This document shows positions 26,665 through 35,752 of a stretch of 64,000 nt of DNA, piece after piece; within the stretch, counting starts at the first letter, position 1, and each line of letters starts with the position of its first letter. The DNA is from an uncultured Alphaproteobacteria bacterium. Its GTDB lineage: Bacteria > Pseudomonadota > Alphaproteobacteria > Methylaequorales > Methylaequoraceae. The translations under genes and the position numbers were made by a program. The stretch covers positions 65,566-129,565 of the forward strand of contig CACMWI010000002.1 of NCBI GenBank assembly GCA_902617375.1, in the 5' to 3' direction. A model generated the notes under the pieces. It ran no database searches, was not told the origin of the DNA, and was given only the letters and a program-made list of their open reading frames with translations.

Positions 26665-27103
26665 AATCGATAAATTCTCTATCAGCTTCTTTTTGGTTTA
26701 CCCACTCAGAACCATTTGCGAAATTTTCTTTTTTCCAAAAAGTAGCTTTAACTTTGAGCCAATCCATTAATCCTTCTCCAAATCTAAAACTTTCTTTTCT
26801 ATGTTGTGAGGCTACAACTATGAGGACAATATTTTCTCTTGGTTTTACTCTCCCATATCTGTGAACAACTAAATAATCATCAATCAAGTGTTTTTTCATC
26901 AACTTGTTTATTATTTTTTTTATTTGAACTTGAGCCATTTTCTCATAAAGCTCGATGTCTATACTTAATACATTATTGTTTTGATTTTTAGGTCTAACTT
27001 TTCCAATAAATGAGAATATTGCTCCAGAATTTTTATTATCTGATGAGAATTTTTTTATAAAGTCACTTTCAATAAATTTTTTCCTTTGAAATAAAATTTG
27101 CAT
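26654..27103 (-). CDS. moaE: Molybdopterin synthase catalytic subunit MoaE
   Basis: A 149-residue large subunit of molybdopterin synthase, which inserts dithiolene sulfurs into precursor Z. Conserved parts are GAIFSFIGKVRPKN, the IELYEKMAQVQI strand-helix, VVHRYGRVKPRENIVLIVVAS and the catalytic-lysine region VKATFWKKENF. It starts within the moaD stop codon region (one-base overlap) and is the last gene of the uvrC-to-moaE run. Confidence 0.96.
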   Translation of the reverse strand: MQILFQRKKFIESDFIKKFSSDNKNSGAIFSFIGKVRPKNQNNNVLSIDIELYEKMAQVQIKKIINKLMKKHLIDDYLVVHRYGRVKPRENIVLIVVASQHRKESFRFGEGLMDWLKVKATFWKKENFANGSEWVNQKEADREFIDFSL

Positions 27104-27354
27104 TATCCACCTGAGACTGGAGGAAAGATTGCCAGCTCGTCACTGTCTGTTACGAAAAAATCTAAATCAACGTATTCGCAATTTACAGCATATTGAAGAG
27201 AATTTGTCTCTTTAAAGGCAAAATTGTAAATATCATTTCGCTTCTTTAATTCATTAATAACTTGAGAAACTTTTTTTTTCTTTTGCCCAATACATATTGT
27301 CTCTTCACTTTTTCCAATTAATTGTTTTAGTTTTGCAAAATATAAGATTTTCAA
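27103..27354 (-). CDS. moaD: Molybdopterin synthase sulfur-carrier subunit MoaD
   Basis: An 83-residue ubiquitin-fold sulfur carrier that ends in the required double glycine (FPPVSGG), the site of thiocarboxylate formation. It has the initial strand MKILYFAKLKQLIG and the middle LQYAVNCEYVD segment. It lies directly before moaE and overlaps moeA by 4 bases. Confidence 0.95.
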   Translation of the reverse strand: MKILYFAKLKQLIGKSEETICIGQKKKKVSQVINELKKRNDIYNFAFKETNSLQYAVNCEYVDLDFFVTDSDELAIFPPVSGG

Positions 27355-28583
27355 TTTAACATATCCTCGTATCTATAAAATTTAAGCAATGTACCTTTTT
27401 TAATATATTCTTTTTTTTCATCTAACTCTATGATTCCATGACTTTGACTAATTGAAGAAATAATTCCTGATCCTGTTGAGACAAATTTAGTTAAAAAATA
27501 TAATTTTTTTTTTTTAATAATCATACCCCTTAACCATTCAGTTCTCCCTTTTCTTTTTTTCATTTCAAAATCACATGGCAGAATTCTCTCTATTGTCTGC
27601 TTTTCTCTTAAACCTGATAACATTTTGATATAATCAATTACTAGCATAAAGAAAGTAATAATTGCCGCAACTGGATTCCCTGGAAGACCAATGAAAGGAG
27701 TATTTTTTATTTTTCCAAATGCAAATGGTCTACCAGGTTTAATTGATAATCTCCAAAATTTAATTTGTGCGTTACTTTCAAAAAACTTTCCAATCTTATC
27801 CGTTTTACTCTTTGAAATGCCCCCACTTGTAATTAATACATCTAGAGACTTAATTTTGTTTAAGATTAATTTTTTTGTTTCAGAATAATTATCTTTGATT
27901 ATACCAAGATCATCTACTTCACAACCAATTTTCTTGAATAGAGAAACTAAAACTAGTTTATTTGCATCATATATTTTATATTTAGATTTTTTTTTTGGAA
28001 ATTCACATAACTCGTCTCCTGATGAAAAAATACCAACACGAATTTTTTTGAATACCTTAATTTTTTTTACACCTATGGAAGAAAGTTGTGCAAGATCCAT
28101 TGACCTGACTTTTCTTCCAGATAAAAAAATTCTTTGTTTCTTTTTTACGTCCTCACCTTTAATTCTTATGTTATTTCCAGTTTTAAACTTTCTAGTAATC
28201 CTTACTATTTTACCATCTGAATAACAATCTTCTTCCATACATACTGTATTTACTCTGGTTATATCTCTCAAAATGTAAGCACCAGTATAAATCTTGATAG
28301 CTTGATTTTTCTTAATTTTTTTCAAGAAAGGCTTACCAGGTCTTGATTCTCCTATGATTTCTAATTCTCTTTCAATTTCATTAGAATTAATAAAGCCGAA
28401 GCCATCAACAGCTGAATTGTCAAATTCAGGAACATGTATTTCTGAAAAAATATCTTTAGCCAAAATTCTATCTTCACAATCCTTTAAGTTTTTAATTTCG
28501 GTTTTATTTATATGATTTAAAGAACATAACATTGCTTTCTTAGCACTTTTAAATGAAATAAGATTTTTATTTGGATCACTCAT
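27351..28583 (-). CDS. moeA: Molybdopterin molybdenumtransferase MoeA
   Basis: A 410-residue MoeA, which inserts molybdate into adenylated molybdopterin. Domain III resembles MogA: GIFSSGDEL, YDANKLVL, LITSGGISKSKTDKIGK and FAFGKIKNTPFIGLPGNPVAAI. Domain I includes VHVPEFDNSAVDGFGF-like sequence (EIHVPEFDNSAVDGFGF). A C-terminal beta domain is present. It overlaps mobB (ATGA). Presence of Moco genes implies at least one molybdoenzyme elsewhere. Confidence 0.95.
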   Translation of the reverse strand: MSDPNKNLISFKSAKKAMLCSLNHINKTEIKNLKDCEDRILAKDIFSEIHVPEFDNSAVDGFGFINSNEIERELEIIGESRPGKPFLKKIKKNQAIKIYTGAYILRDITRVNTVCMEEDCYSDGKIVRITRKFKTGNNIRIKGEDVKKKQRIFLSGRKVRSMDLAQLSSIGVKKIKVFKKIRVGIFSSGDELCEFPKKKSKYKIYDANKLVLVSLFKKIGCEVDDLGIIKDNYSETKKLILNKIKSLDVLITSGGISKSKTDKIGKFFESNAQIKFWRLSIKPGRPFAFGKIKNTPFIGLPGNPVAAIITFFMLVIDYIKMLSGLREKQTIERILPCDFEMKKRKGRTEWLRGMIIKKKKLYFLTKFVSTGSGIISSISQSHGIIELDEKKEYIKKGTLLKFYRYEDMLN

Positions 28584-29086
28584 CTTTTGAAGTATTCTAA
28601 TATAAAATTTCCAATATTTTCAGTCTCAGAAAATTTAAATATTGGGAGTTTGATAAGTTTAATATCTGCAATTTCTTTATCTATTACAATTGCTTTTATG
28701 TTTTTATCATTTTTGTAAATATATGGTTTTTTTATTGAAGACCTTATAACCTCTAATTTTGGAAATTTACTATGTTTTAATCCTTCAATAAGGATTAGTT
28801 GGTTTTTTTTTTCAAATTTCTCAAGAATTTTATAAATACTTGTTGATTTTTGTTGTAGTCTACTGATCAATGCCCATTTCTTTTCGTTATATAAAATAAC
28901 TTCATTGGCACCAGATTGAACGTGTTTTTGACTATCTTTTCCCTCTTTATCTATTTCAAAGTCGTGATGAGTATGCTTTATTGATGAAACAATTATCTTT
29001 TTTTGTGAATAATAGGATATAATTCTTGTAGTTAAGTCTGTTTTTCCACTGCCACTCCACCCAACAATACCGAATACATTATTCAT
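28580..29086 (-). CDS. mobB: Molybdopterin-guanine dinucleotide biosynthesis protein MobB
   Basis: A 168-residue P-loop GTPase that assists MobA in forming the guanine dinucleotide form of the cofactor. The Walker A motif is GWSGSGKTDL (9-18); the rest includes VSSIKHTHHDFEIDKEGKDS, typical of MobB, and LILIEGLKHSKFPKLEV. It sits between pgsA and moeA, overlapping both by 4 bases. mobA is not in the window. Confidence 0.94.
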   Translation of the reverse strand: MNNVFGIVGWSGSGKTDLTTRIISYYSQKKIIVSSIKHTHHDFEIDKEGKDSQKHVQSGANEVILYNEKKWALISRLQQKSTSIYKILEKFEKKNQLILIEGLKHSKFPKLEVIRSSIKKPYIYKNDKNIKAIVIDKEIADIKLIKLPIFKFSETENIGNFILEYFKR

Positions 29087-29637
29087 TTGAATAATCTGAG
29101 ATTCTTTTTAAAATAAATATAACCAGTATGGATAGTCATTATTGACGCAACAGTTAAACCAAGATATCCAATAAATAAAATATAACTTGTTTCAAAATCA
29201 TTTGATACTATTAAAAAACCTAGGGAAGACATCTGAATTAAAGTTTTCCATTTTGATAAATTTGTTACGAGCAGTGTTTCCGTAGAATGTGCAAAGAAAT
29301 CTCTTAAACCTGAGACTAAAATTTCTCTTATAACTATTATTAGAGCTGGGTATACAAAAACGCCCTGTATGATTCCGTTTGATATGAGTATGAATATAAC
29401 TGATACTACTAGAATTTTATCTGCTACAGGATCAAGAAATCTTCCAAAACTTGATTCAATTTCAAACTTTCTTGCCAAGTATCCGTCTAAAAAATCAGAT
29501 AAACAAGCTACAATGTATAATGCAAGAGCTAGCCAACTGTAAAATTTAGTATCAATCTCTAAAAAAATTATGATTATTGGAATTATTAAAATTCTTAGTA
29601 GAGTAAGTATGTTTGGGATATTTTCTTTTTTAAACAT
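29083..29637 (-). CDS. pgsA: CDP-diacylglycerol--glycerol-3-phosphate phosphatidyltransferase
   Basis: A 184-residue integral membrane enzyme committing CDP-diacylglycerol to phosphatidylglycerol. The CDP-alcohol phosphotransferase signature DGYLARKFEIESSFGRFLDP (DGx2ARx8Gx3D) is intact and continues VADK. It starts IPNILTLLRIL, as is typical of PgsA. It overlaps uvrC by 8 bases and mobB by 4. Its product is the diacylglycerol donor used by Lgt. Confidence 0.95.
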   Translation of the reverse strand: MFKKENIPNILTLLRILIIPIIIIFLEIDTKFYSWLALALYIVACLSDFLDGYLARKFEIESSFGRFLDPVADKILVVSVIFILISNGIIQGVFVYPALIIVIREILVSGLRDFFAHSTETLLVTNLSKWKTLIQMSSLGFLIVSNDFETSYILFIGYLGLTVASIMTIHTGYIYFKKNLRLFK

Positions 29638-31468
29638 TTTTGTTAAATTCTTTATAAATCCTTGCAGCAGTTTTTATTCCAATACCCGGAACTTTCTTTA
29701 AATCTTCTTCTCCAGCAGTTTTTATATTATCAATAGTTCCAAAATAAGATAATAATAAATTTTTTGTTTTTTTTCCAATACCAGTTATTCTATCAAATAA
29801 AGAATTTTTGAATGATTTATGATGTTTGGCTTTTGTCGATTGAACTGCAAACCTGTGAGCTTCATCTCTCAGTCTTTGAAAGAAAAAAAGAACTTCATCG
29901 TTCTTATTTAATTTAAATTCTCTGTCAAATTTAAGTATCTTTTCATCACCTGCATTTCTATTTTTTCCCTTTGCAATTCCTAAAATATCAATATTTGAAA
30001 TTTTTTTCTCTGCAAGTATTTTTTTTACTATATTTAATTGACCTAGCCCTCCATCAATGAGGATAAGTTGTGGAAGTTTTTTTTTCCACCCGTCGAAGTT
30101 TTTAAACCTACGATTCATTACTTGATCCATCATAAAATAATCATCGTTTGTAATATTATTTTCACACACAATGTTAAATTTCCTGTATGAATTTTTTACA
30201 AAAGCTCCATTTTCGAAAACTACCATAGCACCAGTAGCATTTGACCCGCTTAAATGACTATTATCATAAATCTCTATTCTTTTTGGAATATTTTTTAAAT
30301 TAAATTTTAATTTTACCGAATTTAGAAGCGCATTTGCCTTAAACTTTTCTTTTTTTCTTTTTTCAAAAGAGGCATCGACGTTTTCTTCTACCATCTTCAA
30401 GATCATTCTTTTTTTCCCTTTAAAAGGAATTTTAATTGAAACTTTGTTTTCAAATAGAGAGTTCAAAATTTTTATATCCTGCGGTTTTGTGTTTAATAAA
30501 ATTTCTTTTGGTGGGACATTTGAAGTATAAAAAAAATATAAAAATTGAGAAAAGATCTTTTCAGTTTCATCACACAAATTATCTTCAAATAAAAAATCCT
30601 TATTTCCTAGATTTTTCCCAGATCTAAAAAAAAAGATATGAATAGAAATTAAGTTTTCTTTCTTTTTAAGAAAAATAACGTCAAAATTTTCTTTGTTATT
30701 TAGATCTGAATATGTTTCGTTTGAAATTTTTGATAAAGCACTTATTCTATCCCTTAATTTAGCAGCTTTCTCGTAATTTTGTGATTCACTTGCAGATTTC
30801 ATTTGAGTAATTAATCCTGATTTCACTTCATAGTTATTTCCATTCAGAAAAGAGATGGCATTATCAACTAAATCTTTATATTCAACCTTCGAAACATAAT
30901 CTACGCACGGAGCACTACATCTTTTAATTTGATATAAAATACACGGACGTTTTCTTGATTTAAAGATATTGTCTGTGCAACTTCTTAATAAAAATGCTCC
31001 TTCAATTTGTCTTATTACGTTGTCAACTGAACTAACACTTGAATAAGGACCAAAATACATTTCATTTTTATTTTGTTTTCCTCTATATTTTTTTATCCTT
31101 GGCCATTCTGAAGAAGAAGTAATGCAAATGTAAGGATAACTTTTGTCATCAATTAACCTTACGTTGAATCTAGGTTTGAATTGTTTTATTAGATTGTTCT
31201 CTAAAATAAAAGAATCTACTTCCGTGATTGTTTTTATAAAATCTATATTTGTTGTCAGATTAATTAATAACTTAATCCTATTGGTTTGACTTTTATCATT
31301 AACATAACTGGAGATTCTTTTTTTTAAATTTTTAGCTTTACCCACATATAAGACTTTTTTATTACAATCCATAAACTTATATATTCCAGAACCATTAGGA
31401 AACGTTTTTGAAGCTTTTTTAACTGCCTCTAAGCCTTTTTTAAAGTCATATTTAAGTTTCAATTTCAT
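29630..31468 (-). CDS. uvrC: Excinuclease ABC subunit C
   Basis: A 612-residue UvrC, the dual-incision nuclease of nucleotide excision repair. In order: a GIY-YIG domain (GSGIYKFMDCNKKVLYVGKA), a Cys cluster typical of the UvrC iron-sulfur site (CTDNI...CILYQIKRCSAPC), a UVR motif for UvrB contact (ESQNYEKAAKLRDRI), an RNase H-like nuclease domain (RIEIYDNSHLSGSNATGAMVVF, LILIDGGLGQL) and a C-terminal helix-hairpin-helix pair (ITGIGKKTKNLL, VPGIGIKTAARI). It is preceded by the longest intergenic gap of the window. Confidence 0.97.
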   Translation of the reverse strand: MKLKLKYDFKKGLEAVKKASKTFPNGSGIYKFMDCNKKVLYVGKAKNLKKRISSYVNDKSQTNRIKLLINLTTNIDFIKTITEVDSFILENNLIKQFKPRFNVRLIDDKSYPYICITSSSEWPRIKKYRGKQNKNEMYFGPYSSVSSVDNVIRQIEGAFLLRSCTDNIFKSRKRPCILYQIKRCSAPCVDYVSKVEYKDLVDNAISFLNGNNYEVKSGLITQMKSASESQNYEKAAKLRDRISALSKISNETYSDLNNKENFDVIFLKKKENLISIHIFFFRSGKNLGNKDFLFEDNLCDETEKIFSQFLYFFYTSNVPPKEILLNTKPQDIKILNSLFENKVSIKIPFKGKKRMILKMVEENVDASFEKRKKEKFKANALLNSVKLKFNLKNIPKRIEIYDNSHLSGSNATGAMVVFENGAFVKNSYRKFNIVCENNITNDDYFMMDQVMNRRFKNFDGWKKKLPQLILIDGGLGQLNIVKKILAEKKISNIDILGIAKGKNRNAGDEKILKFDREFKLNKNDEVLFFFQRLRDEAHRFAVQSTKAKHHKSFKNSLFDRITGIGKKTKNLLLSYFGTIDNIKTAGEEDLKKVPGIGIKTAARIYKEFNKNV

Positions 31469-31520
31469 CTATTACTCTTAAACCTTTAAGTCTCATTATA
31501 AAAAAATGTTATAAAATTAC

Positions 31521-31542
31521 TATCCACTATTACTGTGGATAA
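31521..31542. promoter_or_regulatory. Perfect DnaA box within a short inverted repeat
   Basis: TGTGGATAA at 31534-31542 reads TTATCCACA on the minus strand, the exact consensus DnaA box. With TATCCAC at 31521-31527 it forms a 7-base inverted repeat around a 7-base spacer, so two DnaA-like sites face each other. It lies about 65 bases upstream of uvrC. It may regulate uvrC or belong to an origin; a chance match cannot be excluded. Confidence 0.45.
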
Positions 31543-31599
31543 ATCTGTTTATAATCTTTGAGTATTGTAATTAATCTTAACAATTCTGCTACTCTTAAC

Positions 31600-31624
31600 A
31601 AATTGATTAAAAATTAATCAATTT
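31600..31624. repeat. AT-only perfect hairpin in the intergenic gap
   Basis: AAATTGATTAA (31600-31610) and TTAATCAATTT (31614-31624) are perfect inverted repeats around a 3-base loop. No T run follows on either strand, so it is not a standard terminator. It lies between the DnaA-box pair and an 18-base T run at 31710-31727 in the same 281-base gap, which otherwise shows no gene. Confidence 0.5.
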
Positions 31625-31749
31625 TGTAAGTCATTGATTCGATTGATAAAAAAAATGCTTTCTCTCCCACTAAAAATATATTTTTAAATTTACAATTATA
31701 TTTTTTTAATTTTTTTTTTTTTTTTTTATTGTTGACAACTTCAAATTCT

Positions 31750-32517
31750 TTAATCCGTCTTAAATACCTTTGATTTTGAATGCGCCCATCCTAAACTTTG
31801 CCCAGAATCTAATGTTAATATCTCTCCAGTTACTGATTGATTATTTATAAGGTAACTAATAGCATCATGGATTTCAGATAAATTTACTTGTTTTTTTAAA
31901 GGAGTTCTGAGTACTTGTTTTCTAAATTGCTTTAAATTTTGATTTTTACTCATCAATGTTGGGCCAGGTGATATTGCATTCACTCTAATTGAAGGAGCTA
32001 ATGAAAGTGCAAGACTTTTTGTTAATGCAGCCAGTGCAACTTTACTTACTGTGTAGGATGTAAAGTAAGGAGTAATATTATTTACTCTTTGATCGACTAT
32101 ATTAATTATCAAACCGTGTTTTTTATAATGTTTCACAAAGTTTTGAGATAAAAAAAATGGAGCTCTTAGGTTAACATTTATATGTTTTTCAAACAATTTA
32201 AGATTGGATGAGGATATTGTATCAAAATCAAAAGTTGAAGCATTATTAATTAGTATATCGATGTGCCCAAATTCATTAATTATATTTTTATAAAATTTTG
32301 AAATATTTTTGTTTTTCTCAAAATCAAATTTATAAATTGAGAATTTTGTTTTTTTATTTTTGAACCTATTTTTTAATTCTTGTGCTTTTTTTTGAGACTT
32401 GTTGAATTGAATTGCAATGTTTAGTCCTTTATTAGCTAAATAACAAGCTATAGACTCGCCAATTCTTTGAGCACCACCCGTTATTAGAGCTGACTTATAT
32501 ATTCTGTTTAATTCCAA
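31750..32517 (-). CDS. SDR family reductase, FolM/pteridine reductase-like
   Basis: A roughly 255-residue classical short-chain dehydrogenase. The NADP site is ALITGGAQRIGESIACYLA; then ILINNAS, VNLRAPFFLSQ, and the catalytic Tyr/Lys in YTVSKVALAAL. The usual serine strand reads INIVDQRV, where Asp replaces Ser, as in FolM/pteridine reductase-type members. SPGPTLMS and the ending LDSGQSLGWA also match that alphaproteobacterial group. Both candidate starts are TTG: 32517 gives a normal-length N-terminus and a 23-base overlap with uvrB; 32571 would add 18 Lys-rich residues. Role in folate or pterin metabolism is inferred. Confidence 0.75.
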   Translation of the reverse strand: MELNRIYKSALITGGAQRIGESIACYLANKGLNIAIQFNKSQKKAQELKNRFKNKKTKFSIYKFDFEKNKNISKFYKNIINEFGHIDILINNASTFDFDTISSSNLKLFEKHINVNLRAPFFLSQNFVKHYKKHGLIINIVDQRVNNITPYFTSYTVSKVALAALTKSLALSLAPSIRVNAISPGPTLMSKNQNLKQFRKQVLRTPLKKQVNLSEIHDAISYLINNQSVTGEILTLDSGQSLGWAHSKSKVFKTD

Positions 32518-34462
32518 GTTCTTTTCTTTCTTTGATTTTGATTTTATCTCTGATCTCAGCCGCTTTTTCAAAATTCAAATTTTCAGCATATTCTAACATC
32601 TTTTTTTTTAAAAAATCTAAAGATTCTTGCCTGTCATCATTTGAAGATTTTTTTCCGTCATTTTGATTTATAGTTTCTTCAATTTTTCTTGTAGTAGATT
32701 TTGGAACAATTCCATTTTTTTTATTAAAGTTTATTTGTTTTATTCTTCGTCTGCTTGTTTCTTCAATAGCAAGAAGGATGGATTTAGTTTTCTGATCTGC
32801 ATAAAGTATTGCTCTTCCATCAATATTTCTTGCAGCTCTCCCGATTGTTTGAATTAAAGAAACTTGAGAACGAAGGTACCCCTCCTTATCGGCGTCTAAA
32901 ATAGCTACTAATCCACACTCTGGAATATCTAAGCCCTCTCTTAGAAGATTAATTCCAACAAGCACCTCAAATGTGCCTATTCTTAAATCTTTAATGATTT
33001 CTATTCTTTCTAATGCATCAATTTCGGAATGCATGTATCTTGCTTTCACTCCATTCTCGTTCAAGTAATCAGTGACCATTTCAGCATTTTTTTTTGTTAG
33101 TGTTGTTACCAAAACCCTAAGACCTTTTAATGTAACTTTTTTGCATTCTTCAATAATATCTTCCACTTGATTTGAGGCTTTCCTCACTTCACATATTGGA
33201 TCTACTAAACCTGTTGGTCTTACAATTTGTTCAATAAAAACTCCACCTGTCTTATCAAGTTCGAATTCACCGGGTGTGGCTGAAACATAAATGGTCTGAC
33301 TCTTAAACTTTTCCCATTCTTCAAACATAAGTGGCCTGTTATCTTTACATGATGGTAATCTAAAACCATAATCAGATAGTGTGTTTTTTCTTGATCTGTC
33401 ACCTTTAAACATCCCTCTAATTTGAGGGATTGTTACATGTGATTCATCAATAAATAATACAGCATTTTTAGGTAAATATTCAAAAAGTGTGGGAGGGGGC
33501 TCTCCAGGGGCTCTTCCAGATAAATGTCTCGAATAGTTTTCTATTCCGGAGCAACTTCCTGTTGCAGCAATCATTTCAAGATCGAATTTTGTCCTTTGCT
33601 CGATTCTTTGTGCTTCAAGAAACAATTTTTTTGATTCAAAAAATCTTATTCTTTCTTCAAGTTCAATTTTGATTTGATCTATAGCTCTAACTAGTGAAGG
33701 TTTGGGTGTTACATAATGGCTGTTAGCAAATACAGTAATTTCTTCAAGACTTTTAGAAACTGTCCCCATAAATGGGTCAAACTCATCTATTGATTCAACT
33801 GTTTCACCAAAAAAAGAAATTCTCCATGACCTATCTTCAAAATGTGAAGGAAAAATTTCAAGGAAATCACCTCTACTTCTGAATGTACCCCGACAATGCA
33901 CTTGGTCATTTCTTTTATATTGAAGTTCAACTAGTTTTTTTTTAATTTCGTCTATATCATAATTATTTTTCTTATCTATTTTGAATGCCATTGATGAATA
34001 GGATTGAACTGAACCTAAACCATATATACATGAAACGCTTGCTACAACAATGGTGTCTTCTTTCTCTAATAAAGATCTGGTAGCTGAGTGTCTCATTCTG
34101 TCTATTTGCTCATTAATAGATGATTCTTTTTCAATGAAGGTGTCTGTCCGAGGAACGTAAGCTTCCGGAGTGTAATAGTCATAATATGAAACAAAATATT
34201 CAACGTTGTTATCAGGAAAAAAACTTTTCATTTCACTATAAAGTTGAGCGGCAAGAATTTTATTTGGCGCAAATATTAAGGCGGGTCTTTGTAGTTTTTG
34301 AATAATATTAGCCATTGTAAATGTTTTTCCAGAACCAGTGACACCTAATAAAACCTGATCTGTCAATTTTTTTTCTAAACCATCACATAATTTTTCGATT
34401 GCCAATGGCTGGTCACCCGATGGTTGAAAAGGACTAGTCAAATTGAATTTGAAATTTTCCAT
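32495..34462 (-). CDS. uvrB: Excinuclease ABC subunit B
   Basis: A 655-residue UvrB, the damage-verifying helicase-like subunit of excision repair. Walker A is GVTGSGKTFTMA, the beta-hairpin region is YYDYYTPEAYVP, the DEAD-like box is FIDESH, and helicase motifs V and VI are LLREGLDIPE and QTIGRAARN. The C-terminal UVR motif (ENLNFEKAAEIRDKI) binds UvrC. Length is normal. It is divergent from the aspartate aminotransferase gene, and the downstream SDR gene overlaps its 3' end. Confidence 0.98.
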   Translation of the reverse strand: MENFKFNLTSPFQPSGDQPLAIEKLCDGLEKKLTDQVLLGVTGSGKTFTMANIIQKLQRPALIFAPNKILAAQLYSEMKSFFPDNNVEYFVSYYDYYTPEAYVPRTDTFIEKESSINEQIDRMRHSATRSLLEKEDTIVVASVSCIYGLGSVQSYSSMAFKIDKKNNYDIDEIKKKLVELQYKRNDQVHCRGTFRSRGDFLEIFPSHFEDRSWRISFFGETVESIDEFDPFMGTVSKSLEEITVFANSHYVTPKPSLVRAIDQIKIELEERIRFFESKKLFLEAQRIEQRTKFDLEMIAATGSCSGIENYSRHLSGRAPGEPPPTLFEYLPKNAVLFIDESHVTIPQIRGMFKGDRSRKNTLSDYGFRLPSCKDNRPLMFEEWEKFKSQTIYVSATPGEFELDKTGGVFIEQIVRPTGLVDPICEVRKASNQVEDIIEECKKVTLKGLRVLVTTLTKKNAEMVTDYLNENGVKARYMHSEIDALERIEIIKDLRIGTFEVLVGINLLREGLDIPECGLVAILDADKEGYLRSQVSLIQTIGRAARNIDGRAILYADQKTKSILLAIEETSRRRIKQINFNKKNGIVPKSTTRKIEETINQNDGKKSSNDDRQESLDFLKKKMLEYAENLNFEKAAEIRDKIKIKERKELGIKQNI

Positions 34463-34552
34463 AAAATTTTATAAAAAAAAAAAATCTAATATATTTTTAT
34501 CAAAGTTTATATATAATCGAAAATTTGAAGATTTACATTTTTTTCTTTATAG

Positions 34553-35752
34553 ATGACCCTTATTTCAGATCGATTATCTAGGTTCAAACCCTCTTTAACT
34601 GTCAAGATATCACAGATTGCCAGAGAAATGACTCTTTCTGGAGAAAAAGTAATAAGTCTAAGTTCTGGTGAACCCGATTTTGACACACCCAAGCATATCA
34701 AAGATCAAGCGATTAAAGCAATAAATGATGGATTTACAAAATACACACAAGTAGATGGTATACCAGAATTAAAGAAATCTATAATAACAAAATTTGAGGG
34801 TGAAAATGACTTAAAATATGATCTAGATCAAATCACAGTTGGAGTAGGGGGAAAACATGTTATTTACAATCTATTTATGTCTACATTAAACAAAAATGAT
34901 GAAGTTATTATTCCCTCTCCTTATTGGGTGTCATATCCAGATATGGTCAACTTAGCAGGGGGAAAACCAATAATTTTAGAAACAGAAATGAAAGATAATT
35001 TCAAAATAATTCCAAAGCAATTAGAAGCCAATATTTCAAAAAAGACAAAGTGGTTTGTAATTAATTCTCCCGGAAATCCAACAGGAGCTGTTTATGATAA
35101 GTCTGAATTAAAAGAAATCTCAAAAGTTTTACTCAAGAATCCTCATGTGAACATTTTATCAGATGACATATACGAACACATAACCTATGGAACAAAATTT
35201 TATAATATTCTCAATGTGGAACCAAAGCTTTATGAAAATACATTTATTGTAAATGGGGTCTCAAAAGCTTTCTCAATGACAGGTTGGAGGATAGGATATG
35301 GTGCTGGGAAAAAAGAATTGATAAAAGCAATGTCTAAAATCCAATCTCAGAGCACAACCAATCCTTGCTCTATAAGTCAGGTAGCTGCAAAACATGCGCT
35401 TCAAAGTGAAAAGGATTTTTTACAAGATTGGTTGAAGAAGTTTGAAAGTAGAAAAAATCTTCTAATTGATTTTTTTGAATCTATATCAGGATTAGATCCC
35501 TTTGTACCAAGTGGCGCATTTTATCTTTATGTAAGCTGTGAAGGTTATATTAATAAGAGATTAAAAGATGGGAAAAAAATTAATAACGACATGGATTTTG
35601 CAGAATATTTACTCCACGATGCCAAAGTTGCAGTTGTGCCTGGAATTGCGTTTGGAAAATCACCATTTTTCAGAATATCGTACGCAACATCTTTTGATGA
35701 TCTAGAAGAAGCATGCGAAAGAATTGGAACGGCTTTGAAGAAAATTTCATAA
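34553..35752 (+). CDS. Aspartate aminotransferase (class I fold, AspC/AatA type)
   Basis: A 399-residue fold-type I PLP aminotransferase. The N-terminus LSRFKPSLTVKISQIA, LSSGEPDFDTPKHI, GGKHVIYNL, NSPGNPTGAVY, DDIYEHITYG and the PLP lysine in VNGVSKAFSMTGWRIGYGAG mark the I-gamma/Ib aspartate aminotransferase group usual in alphaproteobacteria. Substrate could extend to glutamate or prephenate. The next gene starts directly after its stop. Confidence 0.92.
   Translation: MTLISDRLSRFKPSLTVKISQIAREMTLSGEKVISLSSGEPDFDTPKHIKDQAIKAINDGFTKYTQVDGIPELKKSIITKFEGENDLKYDLDQITVGVGGKHVIYNLFMSTLNKNDEVIIPSPYWVSYPDMVNLAGGKPIILETEMKDNFKIIPKQLEANISKKTKWFVINSPGNPTGAVYDKSELKEISKVLLKNPHVNILSDDIYEHITYGTKFYNILNVEPKLYENTFIVNGVSKAFSMTGWRIGYGAGKKELIKAMSKIQSQSTTNPCSISQVAAKHALQSEKDFLQDWLKKFESRKNLLIDFFESISGLDPFVPSGAFYLYVSCEGYINKRLKDGKKINNDMDFAEYLLHDAKVAVVPGIAFGKSPFFRISYATSFDDLEEACERIGTALKKIS

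Noticed and set aside
34463-34552. Possible SOS (LexA) box upstream of uvrB
   Set aside because: I looked for the alphaproteobacterial GTTC-N7-GTTC pattern before uvrB and uvrC and found none.
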